A stretch of DNA of 16,006 bases from Ectocarpus siliculosus (taxonomy: Eukaryota; Sar; Phaeophyceae; Ectocarpales; Ectocarpaceae), in the NCBI GenBank assembly GCA_000310025.1, contig FN649733.1, forward strand, positions 2,088,321 to 2,104,326. Direction: 5' to 3'. The notes beneath the pieces were generated by a model. The model made no database searches, was not told the DNA's origin, and was given only the letters and a program-made list of their open reading frames with translations. This document shows positions 8,801-15,919 of the stretch, one piece after another; within the stretch, counting starts at the first letter, position 1, and each line of letters begins with the position of its first letter. The translations under genes and the position numbers were made by a program.

Positions 8801-11786
8801 GTAATTCTCGTCTCCAACCTTTCTCGCCTTTCCTCCGGAATGCTGAAACGCTGCGTGACAGAGTCTGACCTTACCCCAAGGCATAAAGTACTCGTAATGG
8901 GATCTATTTCGGGCCCACTTTTCTACCACCGCGTGTTGACATCAAACGCTTGCCCTTGGATTGTGCGGCGCGAATTGTGTCGTTTCGGCGCAACAGGGGC
9001 GGGAAAGGAATCGGACCTGATCGTCACGCAAGACTGGAACGGGCCCAACTCCGGCGTGATTCTGATAAAGAACTCTGACTTCTCGCGGTGGCTCCTGCAG
9101 GAGTGGTGGGATCAGAAGCAGTTCGTCAACGGGCCGTATCCCTTCCACTACGAGCAGGTGTGTGTATGCGTGCGTGTTTCTTCTTGGTTTGGTGGCGACG
9201 GGGCGTTGGCCAATCAGATGGCGTCATGCGGTTGCTGGGAGCATATATAGGCGTACAAGGCCGTCGCCACGGTGTGCCCGTTTTTGGCCGCCTCTCAAAG
9301 AGGACCCTTACACACGCGGTTAAAGAGATGAGAGAGACTCCATTTGTTCGATCACTCGGAAGCGGAAATTACCAGCTGCTGGCCGCTGCCGACAAGTTGA
9401 TGCTCTGCGATGACCGTAGATACCACGGGGGGTGCTGACCTGTCTCATGTGTTTCCCTGTTTTCCCGCGCTTGCCCCTGCTTGCCGACCCGACAAGTTGA
9501 TGCTCAACGATGACGACGGTAGGTACCACGGGGGGTGCTAAACCTGTCTCTTGTTTTCCCACCCTCCCATCTCTGCCTTCCCGTCCGCCCGCCCGCCCTC
9601 CCTTCCCCCCGGCGTGCACACACAACAGCGCGCGATGCACTACCTCCTCCAGACGGACTGCTGGAAGGAAGAGGGCCTGCCGTTCTACGCGGACTACGCG
9701 GTGGTGAGGGCGCACACGGCCGTGCTGGACCAGTGCGCGATGAACAGCTACCTGGTGCACCCCTGGCAGGTGCTGCTGGGTCGGACCAGCGTCGGCAGCG
9801 CGGCGAGGTGCGTGAGGAGATGGTATTTATTGTAGCGGGCGAGATGGTACTTATTTTGCAGAAGACAAAAAATCACGCCACGAAATAATTTAGGGGCAAT
9901 AATGAATGAAGATGAGAGGAGAACAGTGTGGGGGGGAAGAAATCACGAAGATGTGCGAAGAAAAATAAGGAGCAAAGAAAGCTCTAAGACGAGATAAGAA
10001 GGAGCAGGCAAGGTCGAAGATGAGAGAAGAAAATACGGAGCTATGAAGCTCGAAGACGAAAGAGAGAAGAAAGGGCAAGAAACCACAAAGACGAGAGAAG
10101 AAAAAAAGGAGCAAAGAAACCTCGAGGATGAGGGAAGAGAACAAGGAGATAGAAAGCTCGAAGACGAGAGAAGGAAATGAGGAGCAACAAAACACGGACA
10201 TGATAGAAAAAAATCAGCAGCAAGGAGAGTATCGCCAACCTTAGTCGCGGCCGGTCGATGTTTTGCGTGCTTTTTACATTTTGAACCTAAGTGTGTCTTT
10301 TTATGTTCGGGTGGTTTGCCGGCACGACGCAAGCCACGCTGTTTTTGCACATGAGTAACGTGAGTGGGGTAGACCGTAAGCCCAGGATACGCAAGCAAAG
10401 CAGACACCGCACCGGCTATGTAGTGCCGTCCCTGACTTATACGGGTAAGCCTTGGACTGTTGGCACAGCAGTCGAGCGGGCACTCGTACTGCTTAGATTG
10501 GCAATTTATTGTATTTTTTGTTGATGCATGCTTAGGCCTGTAAGCCGACGCCAGAACAGATGGGACGAACACACACACACACACATGCCTTGGTTCCATG
10601 GTGCAGCAGAGTGCGGGCCGTGAGATGGCGAGGGCATTTTCGATCAAACGGAAACACATCAAGTCGGAGTGGGGGGCGTGGATTATTATTTTTTTTTTGT
10701 GTCGTCCGACCATCATGGCCCCTGTCTAATGTTGCGTGGCGGAGACGACGGTTTGGCGCACCCCCCGGCTGCTCTGCGGGCTTCTCTAACCGGGCGCTCT
10801 GTGTTTTTCCGTTCCTTGCTGGCAGGTACGAGTCGGGCGACTTCATGCTCCACTTTGCCGGCAAGAAAGGCAGGGTCAGGCTCGAGCTCGTCGACTACTA
10901 CTACCCCAGGGCCAAAAAGGTACCATGTGGTCGTCGTTTTCTTAGAAAATATTCATAACAGACTGGGTTCTAGATAATACCACAGTCGAAAGGGATGTGT
11001 GGAAGTCTTTAGAGCAAGTGGAGGGAAACCAGCTGGAAACTGGGCGTCCTTTGAGTCTGTTTAAGCCTACACACACTGAATTATACCAGTGATACCTGGT
11101 TTGTTGTTGATATTGCTGCTGGTATTTCTGTGGTTGCTATGTTGCAGGTTGCTGTTCGAATGGTAGTGCTCATTTCTTTCACTTTGCAGGCATGTTGCTT
11201 CGGTCTAGTTGCATGGAGGCCATTCTCGCTTGGTTGAAACCTCCTCGTGCCAGCCTTCCGTGTCTCCAAGCCAACATGCACTGACGCTGTTCGTTTTTTT
11301 TGGCTGGCGAACTGCACGCACTCTTTTGACGTGAACGGGGCTCCCTTGTATTTGCTGTTGCTGCTTCTGTAACTTTTGTTTTTATTTTCGTCTTTTGCTG
11401 ATGTTTGCCTCGTGTTTGCCGTACCTATTGCTGCTTTCACAGGAAGAGTGTACGCGATGCGCCAATTTCTGTACTTGGCATGTAGCACTCGATCACTCAC
11501 AAGCACCATACAGTAGCCTTGCCCCCCCCCCCAGACATCACATCGCATCGCAAAATGACAAATCGTCACTCGCGTTCTCCCCCGAAACGCATGCTTGGTT
11601 GTCCCAACACCGCAGGCCATGGAAGAGTACGCGGCAAGCCTGCAGCAGGACTCAGGGCAAGCAAATCGGAGTGCCCCGAACGTCTCCGTCGGTGTCCACG
11701 GCGCCCCCGGGGGCGACATGCAACCACCGCCTTCCCGGATGCAGGGGGGGGGCGGCAGAGGGGGAAGCCTTCGGGGTTCGGGTTGA
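5328..11786 (+). CDS. Glycosyltransferase family 34 (GMA12/MNN10-type), type II membrane protein, eight exons
   Basis: A Golgi-type transferase that adds a sugar from a nucleotide sugar. GT34 contains fungal alpha-galactosyl/mannosyltransferases (GMA12, MNN10) and plant xyloglucan xylosyltransferases. Exons 5328-5852, 6530-6789, 7584-7742, 8294-8397, 8997-9157, 9629-9807, 10826-10919 and 11616-11786 join with matching phases (0,2,2,1,0,2,0) and total 1653 bases, 550 residues. Layout: a basic-flanked signal anchor near residues 152-167, a Gly-rich stem, then the catalytic domain from about residue 244. Family marks: NKKAYAALHGYDV, RPAAWSKLLVL, the metal-binding DID in VDIDAFVMNP, DWNGPNSGVILIKNSDFSRW, HYEQRAMHYLL and FMLHFAGKKGR. 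The tail is Gly/Pro-rich. The family call is secure; donor sugar and acceptor are unknown. The N-terminus is the weak point: exon 1 gives an unusually long cytosolic tail, and an alternative start exists at 6425. Confidence 0.92.
6233..6328. repeat. Imperfect tandem duplication of about 50 bases in GT34 intron 1
   Basis: CAATACCA at 6233 and 6282, and CTTCACGCGC at 6266 and 6319, mark two diverged copies of a unit of 49-53 bases, with AACAA-rich sequence between the shared ends. Confidence 0.7.
6500..6523. repeat. (CAA)8 microsatellite
   Basis: Eight perfect CAA units immediately before the chosen acceptor of GT34 exon 2. If the exon begins further upstream this codes for eight glutamines; otherwise it lies between the pyrimidine tract and the AG. 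Confidence 0.95.
6530..6789 (+). CDS. GT34 gene exon 2 (stem and start of catalytic domain)
   Basis: Encodes a Gly-rich stem (residues include PPVVAGGEVGGGAGDMEEG) followed by LRFGIILMCDEGMWPQ, the first strand of the GT-A-like fold. The donor is CAACA|GTGAGT, leaving two bases of a codon (phase 2). The acceptor chosen is AAAATCAG at 6529, preceded by a CT-rich tract and (CAA)8. An acceptor at 6352 (TCTTTAG), also in phase 0, would extend the exon to 6353-6789 and include RRRWLLLLPLLVCV and a Gln-8 run. ATG 6425 in this frame could also be an independent start. Confidence 0.8.
7445..7462. repeat. Poly-C run in GT34 intron 2
   Basis: Eighteen consecutive C, upstream of exon 3; a shorter C run lies near 7190-7202. 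Lengths of such runs are unreliable in sequencing, but both lie in the intron. Confidence 0.9.
7584..7742 (+). CDS. GT34 gene exon 3
   Basis: The acceptor CTCGCACAG at 7583 supplies the third base of the split Gln codon. The frame reads YSEKSIANKKAYAALHGYDV, then a segment ending RPAAWSKLLVLSKHL and GSYDYV, and closes at the donor AT|GTGAGA (phase 2). The N-(K)-AYA-HGYD motif and the R-P-x-W-x-K motif are the standard GT34 blocks that lead into the DxD loop. Confidence 0.93.
8294..8397 (+). CDS. GT34 gene exon 4 (DxD motif)
   Basis: After the acceptor GGGCGGCAG at 8293 the split Ile codon is completed and the frame reads FVDIDAFVMNPAFKLEWLLD. DID is the DxD motif that holds the divalent metal and nucleotide sugar. 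The donor GGATGGG|GTGAGT at 8398 leaves one base (phase 1). Confidence 0.93.
8997..9157 (+). CDS. GT34 gene exon 5
   Basis: The acceptor GCAACAG at 8996 completes a Gly codon in phase. The exon reads ESDLIVTQDWNGPNSGVILI, then KNSDFSRWLLQEWWDQ and FVNGPYPFHYEQ, ending at the donor GAGCAG|GTGTGT, phase 0. The DWN-G-N-SG block and the following hydrophobic strand are conserved GT34 core elements. Confidence 0.95.
9391..9560. repeat. Direct duplication with 100-base spacing in GT34 intron 5
   Basis: GACAAGTTGATGCTC begins at 9391 and again at exactly 9491. Each is followed by CGATGAC, a TACCACGGGGGGTGCT block and a CCTGTCTC...TTTTCCC block. Both copies stay open in the same relative frame (DKLML-x-DD ... 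RYHGGC-stop). They lie between exons 5 and 6 and are not needed for the conserved protein. Confidence 0.85.
9629..9807 (+). CDS. GT34 gene exon 6
   Basis: The acceptor ACACAACAG at 9628, phase 0, makes the EQ-RAMHYLL junction expected in the family. It continues QTDCWKEEGLPFYADYAVVR and ends LLGRTSVGSAA plus two bases of an Arg codon at the donor GAG|GTGCGT. It supplies the helix and strand before the terminal HFAG motif. Confidence 0.95.
9908..10225. repeat. Degenerate purine-rich minisatellite, unit about 36 bases, in GT34 intron 6
   Basis: About nine degenerate units with a core like CTCGAAGACGAGAGAAGAAA followed by A-rich sequence and GGAGCAAAGAAA. GA(C/T)GAG-like anchors occur near 9911, 9950, 9988, 10019, 10055, 10090, 10127, 10163 and 10197, spaced 31-39 bases apart. 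The strand is almost entirely purine. Translations of the complementary strand (Ser/Leu/Phe-rich) are artefacts of this composition. Confidence 0.85.
10569..10585. repeat. (AC)8 microsatellite in GT34 intron 6
   Basis: An uninterrupted AC dinucleotide run of eight units. Confidence 0.95.
10826..10919 (+). CDS. GT34 gene exon 7 (HFAG motif)
   Basis: The acceptor CTTGCTGGCAG at 10825 completes the Arg codon. The exon reads YESGDFMLHFAGKKGR, then VRLELVDYYYPRAKK, ending at the donor AAG|GTACCA, phase 0. HFAG is the conserved C-terminal signature of GT34 catalytic domains. Confidence 0.95.
11616..11786 (+). CDS. GT34 gene exon 8 (C-terminal tail)
   Basis: The acceptor CAACACCGCAG at 11615, phase 0, gives AMEEYAASLQQDSG and then a low-complexity tail (PPPSRMQGGGGRGGSLRGSG) ending at TGA 11784-11786. 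The tail holds two N-glycosylation sequons, NRS and NVS, which would face the Golgi lumen. Phase, acceptor and a charged helix following AKK all fit, but the tail is not conserved enough to prove it; other exits after 10919 remain possible. Confidence 0.7.
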   Translation, partial: AMEEYAASLQQDSGQANRSAPNVSVGVHGAPGGDMQPPPSRMQGGGGRGGSLRGSG

Positions 11787-13607
11787 AAAAATATTGGGGG
11801 GAGCTTCTCTGTACCCTTTTGCCACCCGTCAGCAAGCAGGCGTTTTTTTTCGCCGTGTGGAGTTCTTTTCCAGGCATTTTCTGTGGAACATTTCACACCA
11901 TGTTTTGTAGGAACTTGATAGATCTTTCGGAATTTTCGTGAGACGGGTTTTGGTGGGAGCGAAGGGGGTGGGCGGGGCGGGAATTCGTTTCTTTTGGTGG
12001 AGTGGAAGCGAGTCGTGTGCGCTACACTCTGGCATGTCAGAAACTCTCTCCGTGAAGGTGTCATCCAACGTTTCCCAACCCCGTGTAGAACTACCGTTTC
12101 CATCAGCAGCGTGTTGTTGGCGGGGTGCAGACCGTGATCGTATACCCCGCATGCCTCATTGGCGTGTGTTTATTTTTCCCGTCCGCCCTACCGTGCTGTA
12201 GACTACCCGTGAGAAGGGGTCTTTCGAAATGTAGATTGTGTCATGACCACGGGCGAAGCGTGTTCGTGGTCTCTTCTCTCTGTGATTGTAACCCGTTTGC
12301 CCCAAGATAGTAGGAACATGGTTCTGTGTAGAAAAGCTGTGATGCAGTGTTTATGTTTTGTTTTGTTTCTGTGATGAGAGGTGGTTTTTGTGGACACCGC
12401 GTTTGTATGTATTATCTGTTTATTCGTTTAGCTCGCTAGTAAATACATTTGCATGGGGTGTGCGTACAACGTTGTAGTACAACTCGAAGACCGACTTCGT
12501 CCTTTTTCACTGGTGTGCTTAATGAAACCTGAAGGCCGACTTCGTTGTTGCCGGAGAATGCACCAGAGGGGTGAAACTGATCCAACTTCTTCATTCACCG
12601 TTTGCTCCGCCCGTAGTCGGCGCTGCCGCTGGTTGATGAATTTTGTTTTGTCGGAAATAACCCAGAAGGGAGGGATCGTTCCACAACGGTTGTGTCCGTT
12701 CATGACGCGACTGGGTGGTTGGCGGTGATTGCCGTTCGTTTCCTCTGTGTGCGCTTTTTAACGGTGATCGAAAGAAGAAGCCAAGCGCGGTGGTGTTTGT
12801 CATGCTGTTCCTCGTCATCATGCCGTGCTGGTCCAGTACATTTATGTACAGCAGTATTCGGATAATGTTGTAAAAGTCTCCAGTGTCACTTCCGCCCCCA
12901 CCGTACGCTCTACATCCTCTAAGTATCAACATCATTGTGCACAAGTACTGTCTATAGTACCAAGGCGTACCATATTCATGTTGCAATTCCTTTCTCTCTT
13001 TTCATTTCAATTTCATGGTGTACTATTATTATTGTACCCTCCTTGGGTATGCACTTCGCCTATGACCACGGATGATGTCTGCGCCAGTTGGACCGGTACG
13101 GACGTTTAGAAGGCGCTAAGCAGAGATCGGAACGGTTTGTACCGCTGTAGAAGACAGCACCATTGGCATCCATATATATATATCATGGTGGAAGGCACTC
13201 CTGCTTGCTCGCTCGACGACACTTTTTTCCTGTGTCTCTCGACGTGCTAACAAACACGAAAAAACCCGACAAGAAAACAATCGGCGGATGGATGAGGTGG
13301 TGGACACAAACGCCATAAAACCATAAAACCTCAGCCTGTCACCGACAGTGCAACAGAGCGGGGTCATCGTGTTTCGTCAGAGTATGTATCGCATTACTGC
13401 TGCTCACATTCCAGAGAGCATTCATTTGATCATCTACGGACCCCCAACTGTACTCAAATCAAGTGTCCTGAGGTACTGGTAGCGGGGTATGCCGAAACCT
13501 TCACGTGGCCTCTCATGGTTTGAATCGCTGATCGACGACAAACGACAACCCACCACCACAACAACAGACTGGCTCCTGGCTCATTAGACAGCAGTACAGA
13601 AACGATC
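11787..13607. other. Intergenic stretch between the GT34 gene and the next candidate gene
   Basis: No exon with a recognisable motif or good splice pair was found on either strand. Frames such as 11829-12152 minus and 12591-12986 minus lack any family signature. It should include the GT34 3' UTR at its left and a promoter at its right. An (AT)6 run lies at 13172-13183, too far from 13608 to be called a TATA box with confidence. Confidence 0.5.
12485..12544. repeat. Two copies of a small hairpin sequence
   Basis: CGAAGACCGACTTCG at 12485-12499 and GAAGGCCGACTTCG at 12531-12544. Each can fold as a GAAG/CTTC stem with a five-base loop; the single difference falls in the loop. Confidence 0.6.
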
Positions 13608-13747
13608 ATGGCGACGGTGCCCACGCTGGTCTTATTTGCTTTCATACTCGCTACGGATACGATCGGAGCTTTTCCTTTGCACGGAGGTGTGTCCAATCCA
13701 GGCAGACTGCTGGCCTTGAAAACGAGCATGAATACGCCGCTGCGGAG
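13608..13747 (+). CDS. First exon of an unidentified gene with a bipartite plastid-type presequence
   Basis: ATG 13608 opens a frame to a good donor, GCGGAG|GTATGT at 13748, leaving two bases of an Arg codon. Residues 1-21 (MATVPTLVLFAFILATDTIG and A) are a hydrophobic signal peptide. They are followed by FPLHGGVSNPGRLLALKTSM and NTPLRR, which has Arg/Lys/Ser/Thr and no Asp or Glu. Heterokont algae target nucleus-encoded proteins to their secondary plastids with a signal peptide, an ASAFAP-like cleavage site whose Phe is critical, and a basic transit peptide; IGA|FPL fits this layout. The gene product itself is not identified. It could also be an ordinary secreted protein. Confidence 0.5.
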
Positions 13748-14166
13748 GTATGTAAAAGGCCTCGCATGATACAAGTGCAAACATCTTCGTGGCCACACCG
13801 TAGGCTCGCTTACTGTCATACGCAGAAGTCTAGTTGCCCTGTGTCCGTCTCTGTTTGCCACGATGTTACCGAAACATACAGGTTTGAAATTGGTTTCGTT
13901 CGCAGAACTCTGCGCTCATGTCATGTAAATTATGTATATTGTGCTGATCGCCGATCTAACATGCTATTGCGTGCATTTGAGGAGGTTTGGCCGTTGGGCA
14001 ATGCACCCCCAACAGATGCTCAAGGGCTTTCTGGCAACCTCATGCTTGATTGTCGCCCACACCACACACGCTACTGCTGATGGACCATTTTTCGTCTCAG
14101 ATATGGGTTCATGTCGTTATATACATGACATGAGTACTACATGTATAGCTATACTAGTCTATTTAG

Positions 14167-14287
14167 TCTATGCTGCTGTGTTGTCTTCCCTCAAACTCGG
14201 TGGTGAACACGTTCGACCTCGACGCCGTTTCTCGGGAGTACCTCGCCACTTGCACCGAAATCTCCGAGACCTTGCGGCATGAGCCAA
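14167..14287 (+). CDS. Candidate exon of the same unidentified gene
   Basis: After an AG at 14165-14166 the frame is open and reads SMLLCCLPSNS, then VVNTFDLDAVSREYLATCTE and ISETLRHEP, a charged helix-like segment. The proposed end (CCAA|GTTTAT) is a weak donor. It starts in phase 0, so it cannot follow the exon ending at 13747 directly; a small exon between would be needed, for example 13882-13924, which is phase-compatible but unsupported otherwise. Confidence 0.35.
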
Positions 14288-14361
14288 GTTTATGCACGGG
14301 CCTCTCCTAATAAGAAATTTCGACGTGGGTCGTGGTACTACAGTACATACCTACCTTCAAG

Positions 14362-14460
14362 CCGTCTTGCCAACGGCACAAGAGAATTTCGACATGTTGC
14401 ACCGCGAGCTGTCGAGCCAACCGTCACAGCAGCACACCTCGGCATTGATACCCAAGCTTG
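14362..14460 (+). CDS. Candidate exon of the same unidentified gene
   Basis: From an acceptor TACCTTCAAG at 14361 the frame reads VLPTAQENFDMLHRELSSQP and then SQQHTSALIPKL, ending at a strong donor CTTG|GTAAGC at 14461. Its two leading bases complete the codon left by an exon ending at 14287. Amphipathic helix-like composition; no family recognised. Confidence 0.4.
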
Positions 14461-14637
14461 GTAAGCAGCGGCGAACATCTCCGTACGAGGCAACACCGGC
14501 GAGAGTGATCGATCTTCGATGAGGGACCGGCACTGGTAGCAGTAATGATGAGAGCTCATTTTGGTCGGACCAACCGTGAAGGTTATGTAGTCTTGAGACC
14601 CCGGTTGTGATATTATGTTGTTCTGCTTGCCCGCCAG

Positions 14638-14737
14638 GCCGCGTGCGGCTGTGAGCCAGGCCTACAGACGACAAGCATGCGTGCCCATGGCCAACGCGGG
14701 CGGGGACTTGGAAGATGACGCTAGGATCATCAGGCAG
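14638..14737 (+). CDS. Candidate exon of the same unidentified gene
   Basis: Good acceptor (TTCTGCTTGCCCGCCAG at 14637) and donor (CAGGCAG|GTGTGT). With one leading base the frame is open and reads PRAAVSQAYRRQACVPMANA, then GGDLEDDARIIRQ. However, the exon ending at 14460 leaves one base and would need two here; that frame meets a stop at 14652-14654. Either the chain includes another small exon, the previous exon is in another frame, or the protein ends here. Confidence 0.35.
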
Positions 14738-14837
14738 GTGTGTTGAAGACACAGATGATGTGCGATTGACAAAAGGCATAGACTAGCGTGGTGTGTTGAT
14801 GTAATCGGTGTGGAGAGAATGCGAGTGTGGCATCGTA

Positions 14838-14968
14838 ACTCGCTCCGCTCGAAGGCACTTCACGGTATTTCGGGCGTGGTGCAGTGTGCGGTCCCAGTGC
14901 GGGTCGACTCGCTTCGCTCGAAGGCACTTCACGGGGTTTCGGGCGTGGTGCAGGGTGCGGTCACGGTG
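14838..14968. repeat. Tandem duplication, 69-base unit
   Basis: ACTCGCTCCGCTCGAAGGCA starts at 14838 and its near copy ACTCGCTTCGCTCGAAGGCA at 14907; both continue CTTCACGG, TTTCGGGCGTGGTGCAG and TGCGGTC. The unit is a multiple of three. Confidence 0.9.
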
Positions 14969-15450
14969 GATTCAGTCGAAAGAGGCAGCGTGAGTTCGAG
15001 CACAAAGAGAGACAAGAGAGAGATACGTGCAGCACCTGCTGTGATGACGATGCCGTATGTAATGCGTGCGCCTATGATGTGTGGTTGTACCTGTTGATGC
15101 ACACACACGCTTGGAGGAGAGGGTACATCCACGCTGCTCTGCGGTTGGTTCCTAACCGAAGCGCGGACAGACAGCTGCCACGAACGCAATACGCTGGTTG
15201 CTTCGCTGGCAACCCCGTGCTACGGTATAGCTCATGGCGGTAGCAACCGTCTGTGTTGGCGATAGACATGCAGCAACAGATAGGTTGCCTGCTGTGTGTT
15301 GCTATGTACTGCTGTGCCTGCTGTGTGTATACTGAATGTGTAGGCTGCTGCTGTGTAGTAGTTTGACGTTTTGGTTTTCCGGGGACGCGCCTCCCGCAGC
15401 CCAGGGCACAACGAAGCGAGATATATGTCCGGAGATGTTGCACCCCTCCC
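14969..15450. repeat. Dispersed/tandem element, copy 1
   Basis: Begins GATTCAGTCGAAAGAGGCAG and ends around ATATGTCCGGAGATGTTGC followed by a C-rich run. It is alignable with 15519-15919 over most of its length. Hairpins: CGGTT/AACCG at 15142-15158 and GGTTGC/GCAACC at 15196-15214. Indels relative to copy 2 are not multiples of three overall and no long conserved frame exists, so it is probably non-coding: a remnant of a transposable element or satellite-like repeat. About 60-100 bases near 15361-15420 are absent from copy 2. Confidence 0.85.
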
Positions 15451-15518
15451 CCCTCCCCCCGGTTTGACGACTTTTTAAAGACAGGATATGCAGTTGTTCC
15501 GTGCCCCAGCAGCAGTTT

Positions 15519-15919
15519 GATTCAGTCGAGAGAGGCAGCGTGAATTCGAGCATAAAGAGAGACAGAAAGAGATACGTGCAGCAACTGCTGTGCTGACGAT
15601 GCCGTATGGAATGCGTGCGCCTATGATGTGTGGTTGTACCTGTTGATGCACACGCGTGGAAGAGAGGGTGGATGGACGCTGCTCCGCGGTTCCTAACCGA
15701 AGCACAGACACGTATTGTAGCTGGTACAAACTGTAATACACTGGTTGCTGCGCTGGCAACCCCGTGCTGCTTGGTAGCAACCGTCTTAAGTAGTGATGCA
15801 GCCCAGCAGCATGCTGTTGTGTACTTGTATGGGTTGGCTGCTGTGTTGCTATGCTACTGCTGTTCCTGCAGTGTGTGCTATATGTCCGGAGGTGTTGCCG
15901 CCCCCCCCCCCCCCCCCCC
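15519..15919. repeat. Dispersed/tandem element, copy 2
   Basis: Begins GATTCAGTCGAGAGAGGCAG, 550 bases after copy 1, shares GATGCCGTATG, CCTATGATGTGTGGTTGTAC, TCCTAACCGAAGC and GGCAACCCCGTGCT, and ends CTATATGTCCGGAGGTGTTG before a 19-base poly-C run (15901-15919). Hairpins: CGGTT/AACCG at 15687-15699 and GGTTGC/GCAACC at 15743-15761. Confidence 0.85.

Noticed and set aside
9943-10716. 257-residue minus-strand open frame, Ser/Leu/Phe-rich, membrane-like
   Set aside because: It is the complement of a purine-rich minisatellite and overlaps the confirmed GT34 intron 6; the hydrophobic stretches come from base composition.
11081-12103. 340-residue minus-strand open frame
   Set aside because: No motif, odd composition, and it overlaps the plausible last GT34 exon and its intron on the opposite strand.
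13172-13183. (AT)6 run as TATA box for the gene at 13608
   Set aside because: More than 400 bases from the start codon with no other promoter evidence; a simple microsatellite is the easier reading.
14969-15919. LTR pair of a miniature retrotransposon
   Set aside because: The two copies are separated by under 80 bases, show no clear TG...CA ends, primer-binding site or target duplication, and differ in length.
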